Of a stretch of 64,000 bases of DNA, positions 39,374-50,216 are shown piece after piece. Each line of letters opens with the position of its first letter. The stretch's first letter is position 1. The notes beneath the pieces are model-generated. The model did not search any database, was not told where the DNA came from, and saw nothing but the letters and a program-made list of their open reading frames with translations. Both the position numbers and the translations under genes were made by a program. The DNA comes from Pyricularia pennisetigena. Taxonomy: Eukaryota; Ascomycota; Sordariomycetes; Magnaporthales; Pyriculariaceae. Location of the stretch: contig NW_021940922.1 in assembly GCF_004337985.1 (NCBI RefSeq), positions 775,382 to 839,381 of the forward strand. The letters run 5' to 3'.

Positions 39374-40315
39374 ACACTATATTATAATCGTAATTTCGGG
39401 TCGGTCGAAAGGCGTTTTAACGAAACGTATTATCCTTTTATAATACAATTGGTCGAAAACGTAAATTTTAATTTTTGCTGTAAAAATTACGGTGCACCCG
39501 AATATAAATACGGTTACTAATATAATTACCCGGACCAAACGCAATATGGAAAGCGATTCCCTAAAATCCTTCCACTGTAAAATTATATAAAATTTATTAA
39601 TAATAAATAAAGCGATACGTTGGTGGAATATAGGGTTTCGAAAAAATTTAAAAAATCGGTAACTGGTGGCTTATTCCGGGCCTAAAGAAATGTGCGTATA
39701 TTTATAAACGGTTTACGGGTTCCAAAAAAAGTTATACTAAACAAAATTAGTTTTGGTAATAAAAACCGCATATTTATATTTACGTTTAAAGTAAATTGGT
39801 CGATTAATTTGGGGTTCGCGGCGGGATAACGTTATATATTGGGTAATTGTTTTTGCCCTAATTTGTTTAATAGATTTACTTGGATAATGGTGGTATTATT
39901 GCAAATAACCGAAATAATTTATAATATTATATTTTTCCCGTACCCGGTTTTTACCAGCAAAATAACATTTTTTATATTATATAAAACCCGGTATATATAC
40001 TGCATTTAGTTATAATATGGGATTCGTGCAGGAGTATTAGGGGGTTTGTGGAAATTGAAAAACCATATAACAGTTGAGGAAACGAGCTTATATTATAGGT
40101 TTAAATTACCAAAAACTTTGGTTTTAACGTATAATTCCGGGAAAATGTATACGTCGGAGGAGGTATTTACCGCCGCGTGTGCGGGATTGGGACCGCGAAA
40201 AATTGCGTCGATTTGGTGGGAAAACAAAATATATATAGGCGTGTTTCCGGACATTATATATATATAATTTAATACAAATATATAAAAAATTGCGGAAATA
40301 ATGGTTTTTTTTAAT

Positions 40316-40685
40316 GGGTGGATGTATAGCGTATTATATAGTATATACCCTATACGGATTGTAAAATTAATGGTTTTGCGTTATTTATATTAAAATTTAT
40401 ATATAAAAATTCCTCTCGCTTTTGCGATTTTCCCCATATAAATTTTAACGGATTATAATCGTTATTAGTGAAATGCGAAATGGGTATGAATGGTATTTAT
40501 GGGTGGACGTATAATATATTAAATAAAATCTACTTTATACGGATTATAAAATAAATAATTTTGCGATATTTGGATTAAAATTTATATGTAAAGATTCCTT
40601 TCGCTTTTGCGATTTTTTATATATAAATTTTAACTGATTATAATCGTTATTGTTAAAATACGAAATGGGTATCGATGGTGTTTTT
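40316..40685 (+). repeat. Two-copy 185 bp tandem repeat near the right end of long T
   Basis: The unit beginning gggtggatgtata at 40316 repeats as gggtggacgtata at 40501. Both contain CTTTTGCGATTTT and TAATCGTTATT and end in a CGAAATGGGTAT block. Subterminal tandem repeats often serve as transposase-binding sites, but that role is only inferred here. Confidence 0.65.
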
Positions 40686-41350
40686 GGGTTAATAATAAGG
40701 ATACCGCCATAAACGGATAAAAGGCGGGCTATATTACATTTTTAATTGGCGTACCGGGTGCAAAGAATTTTGGATTAATAAAAAAGGCTTACCAATTCCT
40801 ATTTTTAACGATGTTTTCTTTTTTCGATATTTTGCGTGGTTGTGGAATAATAAAGGAGTGTCGGTCGCAAAAAAGCCAAAAATACCGTTATAAACGGCGA
40901 AAATCGACAAATTGTCCTCAAACCTGAACCAAAGCGTTTTTTGGATGGACCCACAGGTACATTGCAAAACCGCAATTGAGCCACGAAGTGGAGCGAAGCG
41001 AACGGAGTGGATCAATTGTGGAGCTTTGGGCTTCAGGGATGAGCCCTGAGACTATCAGTCACATGAATAAGGCCAAATCATGTAACGTGACCCCGCATTC
41101 CGGACATCCGGATCGAAGATCTGCACCTACGGATTCGAACACGTAATTCACAACTTAGCCTTAGATTCATCACCTTCATACCTTCATCGATTCAACGATT
41201 CAACGAATCGATTGTGCAATAACAATATATTATCTCTATTACCCGCTAGCAGACGGTTATCTGCCATTTCAACGTTCCATTAACCTTATACGTGATCCAC
41301 TTTTCCCCGCGTTTAAGGTTAAGCTTATTCTATCTCGTAACCTCCTCACA

Positions 41351-44300
41351 GGATATTCCCTATTTGGACCGAACGCCAACGCAGTACCCAACGGGCCCTA
41401 CAGGCAATAGGCCAAAATTCGGAAAAGTTAAATTTGCAATACCTTATGGCGGACCTTATATCCGAAAATTCGATTTCAGGCTCTAACACGGCTAAAACCG
41501 CTAATTAAAGGTTTAAAGGCAAAAGAACGGGTAAAAAAAACGTTAAAAAAGGCGCTAAAAAGGAAAATAATGGGCAGGAAAACACCTTTAAATTACGAAA
41601 AAAAGTAAAAACTTTAATTCGGATTTTGTTTCTGCAAAAAATACTAAATCCTCCTCCAGCGAATCAACCGCTGGAACGTCCATAATTTCTATGGATTTCG
41701 AATTATTTACTGGCTTGATTGCAGGTGACGTTAACCAAGGCGCAGCGTATAACGCCTTGGAACAGGAGGTTAATTCCGCTAATAGCGGAATTATAAAATC
41801 ACGTTCGGATTCGAATTCGGAAACCGATACCGGTAAAACGTTAAAACCACAGGCTTTAGCAGCTAATTTTAAAGCTAAAACGAAACCTGGACGCGGCGTA
41901 AAAAAGACCCTTAAACCATGGAAATTAGGTTACCCTATCCTGTACGATACAGGTAGCACGCACCATATTTTTGCAAATAAGCAATTTTTTACCGCTTATA
42001 CCCCCGGTTTTACAGTCAAAATCAATATAGGAGGTGGCCCTATTAGGCCTGTAGGCACCGGAACTGTGAAAATACAGGTCCGTTACGGCCAAAAAGCTGA
42101 CGAATGTAAAAAGGTTACGTTAAATAACGGTTTATATATCCCTTCGTTTGGAATAAATATCGTTAATAGTTTTATACACTATAATATAAGGGGTGTATTA
42201 TTAAAAAATACCCTGTACGATAAAGATCGCAAAGCGTGGGGACGTTTAAATACCGCTAAATATTCGTTTTATTTGGAGGTTAAAGGGTGTAATATCCTTA
42301 TTCGGAATAATATTATTTCGAATTACGCCTGTGTAATAGGTGAATATAGCACCGCTTTTAGCATAACTTTACAAGGGGTTATAAAGGGTTACGCAGCCCC
42401 GTTGGAAATAAAATTAAATAATATAAACCCCGAAAATTACGAGGACTATAGAATTTACACCGATTCGGAACCGGAAAAAAATACGGTAACGGAAAAACTA
42501 AATCCCGAACAAAATACGGAAATAACCGTAAAATCACCTGTAACGCAGAAATTTAGCGGTAAAAACCCTGAAAATCCACGTGAAATTGGGCCCCGTAGGC
42601 CCGGCACACCGTTAAATAACCTTTTTATACAACCTAATACAAAAGGGATTATTTCCGAAAAAAGGGGTTTCCCGTACAAGAAATCCGTTTTTAGAACCTC
42701 CTTTATTATCGGATTTAAAGCAGGCCCCTGTAAATTACCTTTTTTTAGGCCTAAAACGGACTACGGACGGTTGGTTAACCCCTGAAAAAACGGAATTATA
42801 GGTGATTGTAAAGAAATCCAGGCCTAAAAATCCCTGTTATGGCACAGACGTTTGGGGCATATAGGGTTGTTATTGCTAAAAAAAACCGTTAAAATCACAA
42901 AAAGTTTACCTAATTTCGACAAAATTAGGGCAATTACCTATATTGCTTATATTAAAGCCATTTTTGGTAGGCGTACAAATAAAGTCGCACTCCTTACACC
43001 CCCTAATATTTTCGATTTTATAAAAGGTAATACAGTGACCTTTAAACCTAATCCTTACAATAAAAAGCCCGTATTTTTGTTATTAGTGAACCGAAAATCA
43101 CGTTTTCGGTGGTTTATCCCATTAAAAAATAAAGCCGGACCTAGGGTTTTAATAGCTATTAAAAGCTTTTTTAGGGCTTTAAAGGCTACGTACGGGCGCT
43201 ACCCCCTGAATTTTCATTTCGATGGGGGGCACGAGGTTAATATAGATTTTTAAAATTGGTTTACAAGCAAAGGTGTTAATTTTAGCATTTCGAATCCCTA
43301 TAACCACGGCCAAAACGGATTAACGGAACGGTCCTTTAAAGTTATTTTGGATAGGTTTTGGTTTACCATTACAACGGCGGGTTTACTATTATATTTATAA
43401 TATTATTTATTACCTGCCGTGGTTAATTTAGTTAACCGTACAGCCGTAATTAATAGGGATTTAACACTTTACGAGGAATTTTATTCCAAATTCTGGCCTG
43501 GATTACCGTATAAGCCCAATTTAGGGCATTTTCGGGTTATTGGTACTGTATACCAGGCTACTATACCGCTGGAAAAACGCCAAAAATCTAATAAATTGGC
43601 CCACGCACCGAAACGGTGAAACTTTCAACCCATTTATCCAATTCTACGGCGTTGGTTTACGCCCCCGCTAAACGGGCCGTCTATTAATCCTTTACCGTAA
43701 AAATTATAAAGGGTATAACCGCTGAAAATTTGGCTATTCCAGGGGAAACGTTACAAATTTTAAAGGGGGAAAATACAGATTTAAAGGGGGATTTTGATTC
43801 TGAACCTAAAAACGAAATTAACAGCGTTCCAGCGGATAATTATCCCCTAAAAAACCCTGAAAATGAAGGGCATTTACCACCGGTTACAGGGTAACCACCA
43901 CCTGTTACAGGGCATTTAAACCCTGAAAATACAATGCCCGCCAGGCCTGTATAACCTACCGTTCGCCCCCCGGAACCTATAACGGTAGCGGTACCTAATC
44001 CAGTACCTAAAATAACGGAAGTTCCGGTGTTTTTAGCACCTAAAATACAGAATATGGAGTTAAATTCGCGGTTCGAAACCCAAATCTAATGGATATAAAT
44101 TACGTGCATTATCTTTGTTTTTAAACCAAAAAAAAATAAAAAAGCCCATTAAAAATGGAGAACCACATAGTTATCAATAGGCATTAAATAGCCCTAAAAA
44201 TTCTAAATAGTTAACTGCTTTAGCGTTTAAATTCGACCAAATCGTTACTGCAAAAACCTTCCGTTTTATCCCAAAAATTAAAATACCTACAGGCCGTAAA

Positions 44301-45799
44301 GTCGTTTTTACCCGGCCGGTATTTAAATTAAAAAAGGATGAGAATAATAAGCTTATAAAATATAAAACTAGGCATGTTATTAGGGGTTTTTTACAGGTCG
44401 AAGGCCTAAATTATATCGAAACTTTTGCTAATACTAATATACCACTTACCTGGCGTATATTATTAGCTATAGCTAATACACAAAATTGGGAAATAAAACA
44501 AATCGATTTTATCGGTTCGTTTTTAAATAGTAACCTTACCGACGTAAATATATATTTGCAAATTCAAAACGGTTTTAACGAATGGGCAAAAAATTGTAAC
44601 CCTACCACCGCTAAGATTTTAGTGGAAATGGGTTATAGCCCAAAAAATTGCAGGTTATATAGTTGGAAAAGGCGCTATATGGTTTGAAACAGGGTCCAAA
44701 AAATGGTAAAACAACCTTAAAACCCTACTTTTTAAACAAGGTTTTGAACCATTAATCTCTAATCCCGCTGTCTTTTCTAACGTTAAATCCAAACATTTTA
44801 TCGTTACCTTTGTAAACGACTGCCTGCTAATAGGTCCTATATTGCAATGAATTTAGGATTTAAAAGCCCGTTTTAATAAGGTATACGCGTTGGAAAACAG
44901 GGGCCCTGCAGCCTATTTTTTAAGCCTTTGAATTATGAAGGATAAGCCTAAGCGCCTATTTTGGTTCCATTAAAATTAATATATAAAGGAAGTATTAATA
45001 ACGTTCGGATTAGTTAATTGCAAACCTATATTTATTCCCTTATAACCGGGTATGCTAAAATACAATGGGGGTAAACCCGTTAATGCGCTGGAAGTTAAAT
45101 TATTATAACGTATTATTAGCACCCTTATATATTTAGTGCTATTAACGCGCCCGGATATCGGTTTTGCGGTTCAGTGGTTTTCACGTTTTTTAACAAAAAC
45201 CACTACAATCCATTTAACGGCAGCTAAAAACCTATTACGTTATTTAGCGGGTATTAAATCCTTATTTATTTATTACGGAAATAAAGTATTTAAAGCCGAA
45301 TTACCACCCAGTTTATTAATAGGGGGTTTCAAAAGCCTAAAATTACTGGGTTTTAGTGATAGCGATTTTGCCGGGGCTAAGGAAAATTCAAAATCCATTT
45401 ACGGATATTTATATTCCCTATTTGGGGCCTATATAACGTGGAAGTGCAAAAAGGCTAATATTATAGTTTTAAGCACTCCAAAAACCGAAACCGATGCCTT
45501 AGCGGAAAGCCTGCGTAAAACACAGTGGTTTAAAAGCTTATTTATAGAAATTAGACTACTTATAAAAGGCCCTATTGCAATATTTGGAGATAATACAGGC
45601 TTTATAGCTAACGCACATAACCTTACGCACCACCAACGTATTAAATATACGTTATTAAAATTTTACTAAGTACGGGAGTTAATTATAAAAGAATTAATAA
45701 CCTTAAAATACCTGGAACCCAAACAAATGCCCGTTAATAACCTAACGAAACCCCTAACGCTTCCAATTTATAGGGTTTTGTTTGAAACTTATAGGGCTT
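41351..45799 (+). pseudogene. Copia C1 gag remainder and pol (protease, integrase, RT, RNase H), broken
   Basis: Protease: ILYDTGSTHHIFANK with the DTG active site (about 41941-41980). Integrase: GHIGLLLLKKT and the FHFDGGHE segment (about 43215). Reverse transcriptase: IDFIGSFLNSNLTDVNIYL (about 44500) and FVNDCLLIGP in place of the usual YVDD. RNase H: LTRPDIGFAVQWF, LLGFSDSDFAG and STPKTETDALAESL. The pol end is at about 45799. Frame is lost by stops and small shifts in several places, so no active protein is possible. Confidence 0.85.
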
Positions 45800-46079
45800 A
45801 AACCCCTAAAAATTTAGTTTTTACCTATTGAATTTTAGGGCATTTAATTAGTTCGTTAACTAATTACCCATTACATCTCCTTTGTTTGCAAATACTGGAT
45901 TTTTGTTAGCCCAATACCGGCCGTATTACCCTAATTTACCCTGCACAGGTCGATTAATAAGCAAATTATACCGACCTTATACCAGAAGTCGAATCAAAAT
46001 TGAAAAAGCTCGTATTTTGGGCGATTTACGCATTCGAAATACCCTATATAATATGCCTAGTTTGGACTATTACCAACGA

Positions 46080-46290
46080 ATAGCCAAATAAGCTACCTGG
46101 TTTAATAGTTAATTCCGTGGGTCAATATTATGCAAATCGGGGGTTCGAATCCGGGGGTTGTTACAATTTTGGGGTTTTTTTTTTCAATTCGGGGGTTCGT
46201 CCATTTCGGGGGTTACAGGTCGGTATAAAAAGCTTAATTATCCAGGGGGTTCATATCGGGAGTTCGAGTCGGGTTGGGACACAAGGGGGA
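46080..46290 (+). other. B-box-like segment in the Copia 3' untranslated region
   Basis: TAGCTACCTGG (A-box-like) at about 46090 and GGTTCGAATCC at about 46142 occur about 50 bp apart. Both are kept in C3 (58860 and 58913). The upstream acceptor arm is not visible. This may be an old SINE or tRNA fragment captured by the family, or chance. Confidence 0.35.
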
Positions 46291-46366
46291 TCTTTGTTTT
46301 TAGGGTTTTATTTTTTATGTATTTATTTTTTCCGATTTCATGTAAGTTGTAGCAAAAAAAAGGGGG

Positions 46367-46925
46367 TGTTAATTATATGCGTTATTTAGCATATAATGGG
46401 TCCACTTTTATTTGTATATAAACCACAATAGATAATACCGAAATGGGGTTGTTAAGGTTGTCAGATTTTTTATTATATTTTGTATGTTGCAGGAGTTGCG
46501 ATTTAAAGTCAGCGAATGGGGTTTCACCCTGTACCGGGTTTAATACCCACTTTGCACTTACGAGTTAGCTACCCTGTACCGGGTTAAAAGTTTTACCAAA
46601 TTAGGAAATTAGTGCGAACCTAAAAATGGTTTGTATGGCGATAAAGGTGTTTTTTTCCAAAACCCATACAAAATAATTTTTCGGAAAATCTTGTGCGGCA
46701 CCAAAACGCTTTCAGGGGTGCGGACCTCCATTTAAATGTCGGAAAGTATGTAAGGGAGTTAAAGCAAAGTCTCCCCCACCAATAAATCGAATCTATTAAT
46801 CCCAAAATTTAGTGAACAATTTAGTGCATTTAAACCTTGTAATTACAGGCTTTTACAACGGAACTAGCACCACGCCGCACCTAGGCTAATGCCTAACCCC
46901 CTGTTAGCAACCCATATTGTTAACA
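46367..46925 (+). repeat. 3' LTR of Copia C1
   Basis: 559 bp, preceded by a polypurine tract (AGCAAAAAAAAGGGGG, 46351-46366). It begins TGTTAATTATATGCG and ends TTGTTAACA. Confidence 0.9.
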
Positions 46926-47157
46926 ATAACGCATATAATTAACATATAAAAATCATGATTAACGGTGTTGCGACGACGTTGGGTTTGGTGTTGGTAATAC
47001 CGCTATAAGCGGCGAAATGCGACAAATGGTTTTTAGATTAGAACGAGCGCGATTTTTTCGGCCAATGTATTTGGTCAAAACGCCATATGGCTAAAAGGTA
47101 TATTGAGCGCTCGGTTACCACTGCGAAGCAGGGGGGTCTAGTCTGAGCACTGAGACT
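46926..47157 (-). mobile_element. Inverted LTR scrap and T left end in reverse orientation
   Basis: 46926-46944 (ATAACGCATATAATTAACA) is the reverse complement of the first 19 bases of the Copia LTR. 46945-47157 is the T left end reversed, ending GAGCACTGAGACT, and includes the interior segment next to the left end of the long form. The junction with D follows at 47158. Confidence 0.7.
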
Positions 47158-47505
47158 ACCTAACGGCCCATTGAGGCTAACGGCCTATTGTGCTTAAGCA
47201 TGCACAGAAAATCTGCGACCACAACGGGATTCGAACTCACGCACTTTAACAACGTATATATGATATAGATTATGGTACGTGCATTATACCACTGAGGTAG
47301 ACTATATATATAACGTATTCGTTTCATTGTTAAAACTATGAACAAAGACGTGATGTTTAAGGCTTTGTGTGTATAAACTCGTATACGTTTTATTTATTAT
47401 TTATTTATTTAGTCGATGGAGGGTGACTAATAAAATTACCCTGTCCTTGCCGTCGTAAGATGCAGGGTAGCTAATAGAATGAGCCCTGCCCTAGCCATGT
47501 TCAGA
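47158..47505 (-). mobile_element. D element, 5' part, reverse orientation
   Basis: The reverse complement of the first about 340 bp of D (tgaacatggct near 47500), with the tRNA-like segment at 47215-47310. It joins a T left end at 47157, about 10 bp from the place where T sits in D at 27245. Confidence 0.75.
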
Positions 47506-48230
47506 AGGGGGGTATTCGTGAATATTATAGTATCTGAAGCTTTGGCATATTTAACAAATTATATTAGCCATTAAATAGTCTAGTAGGATATATATATACT
47601 AGATCTACGCTGTATTTAACCAAAGGTTCAGGACTTTGGCTACGTATAAAAACAAATATATACGTGAAATCCGATTAATAATGTTAAGTTTAATTGTTTT
47701 TTATAAAAATGTATGGTAAATTTATATTACCTTCATATATTTTATTTTGTTTCATCAAATAACATTCATAGGAAAAAATCAAATAATCCTTAGCAATCTT
47801 ACTATTAGATGATACTCATTTTAGAATATTTTTTCGTTTTATTGATAATTCAGTTAACTATTTAATCTCTTAATGAATGATCCATTAATTTAAACACATT
47901 AATCAACTATTCAACTCAAATGGTAATTGCATGGGTTCTGGATCATCAAATCTGTAAAGACATCGCTCTCTAATAACTTACTGAATCTGTACTCCGCTAA
48001 ACTATTCATAGTAAAACCTATATATAAAAACAAAAGAGAGTAAATAAATATATTTAACATTTGCAAATCATCACAATTGAAATAATTATAATATCGGTTT
48101 TTACAATAAAAAGTTCCCCAAATTCTGAATAATGCAATACAGTTGACATTATATTTTACCGATTTTTATATAATCTTTGAGTCCAATATACTATTATGTA
48201 TAATGGTTATACGGTTATTTTTACGTGTAT
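47506..48230. other. AT-rich stretch with one T-like fragment
   Basis: A segment at about 47620-47700 resembles the right subterminal part of T (caggactttggctacgtataaa...). The rest (47700-48230) is AT-rich with no repeats or genes that I can recognise. Confidence 0.4.
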
Positions 48231-48421
48231 AATAAATATAAAAGGCGAATATAATGCAAATACCCGCTATAAACGGCCAAATATGACAAAATATCCTCAA
48301 ATTCGAACGAGCGCGATCTTTTCGGCCAATTGAATTGGCCGAAAAACGAAATGATGAAAATGTGTGTAAAACGTTTGGTCTTTCTTGCGAAACAAGGGGG
48401 TTTAATTTCAACATTAAAACT
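48231..48421 (-). mobile_element. Diverged T left end in reverse orientation
   Basis: In reverse this reads AGTTTTAATGTTGAAATTAA at the tip, then CCCCCTTGTTTCGCAAG and GCGCTCGTTCGAATTTGAGG, clearly related to the T left end but an older or different subfamily. Its outer tip falls exactly at the end of the secreted-protein frame. Confidence 0.6.
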
Positions 48422-48878
48422 AATTGGCGGCCCAAATTCGGTTTTCTCGGTCTTCGACACCACTTCGCCACCAAGGATCCATATGGACTTTTCCTTCTTT
48501 TACCACCCCAAGCGCTATCAATTTACCGTCCTCGCAGCTAGCTGGTGTAATGGTCCAATCAGCCGATGTTGCACCATACGATGTTTGCGAAAACTCCTTT
48601 AAACTCGCATGACGGCAATATTCCGGAAAATTAATGTGTTTTATGTCAAATTCATAAAATTGTTGGATATAGTGATTCATCCGTTTATCCAACACTATTC
48701 CTGTTAATTTAACTTCGCCTAATTGCCCAAATTTGAAACAAATTCCGTTTACCGGTCCAGCACGGGCGACATCATTAATAGTTAGCCAACAGCCGTTCCA
48801 ATTGATTTTAACCGTGTCGGCGGCTTTAGTGAGTTGGGCGCCCAAAACGGCTATTAATGAAATTGCTGTAACTTTCAT
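48420..48878 (-). CDS. Secreted cysteine-containing protein of unknown function in the repeat block (candidate effector)
   Basis: An open frame of 152 residues with ATG at 48878. Residues 1-19 are a signal peptide (ends TKA|AD). The mature part has four cysteines (30, 47, 88, 115), a basic-aromatic mix and no repeats. I do not recognise a family. There are no internal stops, in contrast to every surrounding frame, and GC content is higher than in the neighbours. The stop codon TAG is formed where the frame meets the outer tip of a diverged T end, so the original C-terminus may have been longer. It lies 500 bp from another T fragment. Low expression or a pseudogene cannot be excluded. Confidence 0.6.
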   Translation of the reverse strand: MKVTAISLIAVLGAQLTKAADTVKINWNGCWLTINDVARAGPVNGICFKFGQLGEVKLTGIVLDKRMNHYIQQFYEFDIKHINFPEYCRHASLKEFSQTSYGATSADWTITPASCEDGKLIALGVVKEGKVHMDPWWRSGVEDRENRIWAAN

Positions 48879-49376
48879 AATAAAACGTGAATTGAAAATA
48901 ATGATGGGATCATTTCTTCAATTTCGTTAAACAAAATTGAAAACAGTCGATAAACCGTACCGGACAAGGAATAATAGCTGTTTATAGTGAAAATTGAGAT
49001 TCAAAATAATGAAAAATGGATTTTTTTGTAAAAAAGTTACGTTGGTTTAATCAGCTTTTTACATGTTTATCAAGCGTTTTATATTCGCGCTATGTATAAC
49101 ATCCTTATATTTCCCAGTAAGGCCCTGGTTTTGTCGCATATAATTAACCGAAGAAAAAATCAATGCTTTTATTTTCATATTATTAAAAGCAGCTATTATA
49201 GTATTTGGCGCAAGGATTCCATTTACAATTGTACCTATTTATGTGGCTTTTTGCGAATTTTACCAGGTTTAAACTTTCCGGCGTTTGTAACATTATATTT
49301 AGCATTCGTATCTTTCGAATTCCTTATTTAAATAACTTTTGCTAATATTTTATGCTCATTTAATGGGGTTTTCGGT
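48879..49376. promoter_or_regulatory. Upstream region of the secreted protein gene
   Basis: About 500 bp between the minus-strand ATG at 48878 and a T end at 49377. It should contain the promoter. A small plus-strand open frame (49092-49331) has no support. No known repeat is seen. Confidence 0.4.
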
Positions 49377-50216
49377 AATTTCAGGGCTTATCCCTGAAGC
49401 CCAAAGCTCCACAATTGATCCACTTCGTAGCTCAATTGCGGTTTTGCAATGTACCTGTGGGTCCATCCAAAGAACGCTCTGATTCAGGTCTGAGGACAAC
49501 TTGTCGGTTTTCGCCGCTTATGGCGGTATTTTCGTCAATTCAGCGACAAACACTGCGTTATAAAAAAATAAATAGAAATCGTAAAAATAAGCGGCTTGCA
49601 CGTTGAAGATAGTGTTTAGTACCGCTATTAACAACGATTCAATTTATATTTTTAAATGTAGAATTGGGCGAACTTGCTAGGCCCTACCCTTAATCCGCTC
49701 ATGGCGGCATTATTTTTTCGATTTTATTTCGATTTTCGACTTTCTTTTGTATTATTTTTACTTTTTGATCAAATTTCCAACCTTTTGCACGTGGGGGGTG
49801 ATATACGTATAAATGACGGTACATCGAACTTTGGTATATATGCCTGACTATATGAGCCGTTGAATAAGGGGATAGGTAAGGTATATATAATTCTGTATAT
49901 AATCTACAATCGAAACGCTTTAGTATTTTTACCAATTTTATCGATAATAAAAACTAATTTTCAGGGAGTGGAAAACGTATATATATAAGGGTCTACGTAG
50001 AATCCGATTTTTAATATTAGCTTTGAAAATGTTTTTATCAAAGGAAATGGTGAAATTGTATTTTTTTATACTTTTTACTTTATTTAATAAAATAATGTTG
50101 GTAAAAGAGACGTTGAAGAATAGTTATATATAAGAGCACAATGCGATTGCTATATTAAAGTCTTTTTGGATTCTACGAATAATTGGGCGAATCATTAAGT
50201 TTTTCAATAAATTATT
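49377..50216 (-). mobile_element. T-family right-end fragment in reverse orientation
   Basis: Begins AATTTCAGGGCTTATCCC (AGTCTC changed) and matches 18743-19414 through the subterminal block and beyond. It is cut by a Copia solo LTR at 50217. Confidence 0.7.

Larger units (their letters stand above)
27246..41053 (+). mobile_element. Long-form T DNA transposon (13.8 kb) with transposase and helicase remnants
   Basis: The left end is AATCTCAGTGCTTAGAC (AGTCTC with one change), the right end GGGATGAGCCCTGAGACT, matching short T copies at both ends and in the subterminal blocks. TCAGTCACAT flanks both sides (27236-27245 and 41055-41064), a 10 bp target-site duplication within D. The plus strand carries a decayed DUF6589-like transposase (27558-30287). 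From about 30.6 kb coding signs switch to the minus strand, including an SNF2-type helicase segment. A 185 bp unit is repeated in tandem near the right end. All genes are broken. Confidence 0.75.
26888..41350 (+). mobile_element. D element (LTR-like, TG...CA), split by the long T transposon
   Basis: D sequence is at 26888-27245 and 41065-41350, beginning TGTGAACATGGC and ending CCTCCTCACA. It matches the uninterrupted copy at 59978-60622. It is flanked by GGATA duplications in the Copia gag. The long T element lies between the two halves. Confidence 0.85.
24807..46925 (+). mobile_element. Ty1/Copia LTR retrotransposon C1, interrupted by a 14.5 kb nested insertion
   Basis: LTRs at 24807-25360 and 46367-46925 (TGTTAA...TTAACA) enclose gag and pol in the Copia order protease, integrase, reverse transcriptase, RNase H. 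Without the insertion at 26888-41350 the element would be about 7.65 kb. A D element carrying the long T transposon interrupts gag, with GGATA duplicated on both sides (26883-26887 and 41351-41355). No matching 5 bp duplication is seen around the whole element (ggtat left, ataac right), so one side has been lost or the copy is a recombinant. All frames carry multiple stops. Confidence 0.9.

Noticed and set aside
27246..41053. Starship giant element
   Set aside because: No DUF3435-like tyrosine recombinase is seen at the left end; there are inverted tips and a 10 bp duplication instead.
27246..41053. Helitron, because of a helicase
   Set aside because: The helicase looks SNF2-like, no Rep domain is seen, and there is a target-site duplication, which Helitrons lack.
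49092..49331. 79-residue plus-strand frame near the secreted protein gene
   Set aside because: No signal peptide, family or splice support; AT-rich sequence gives such frames by chance.
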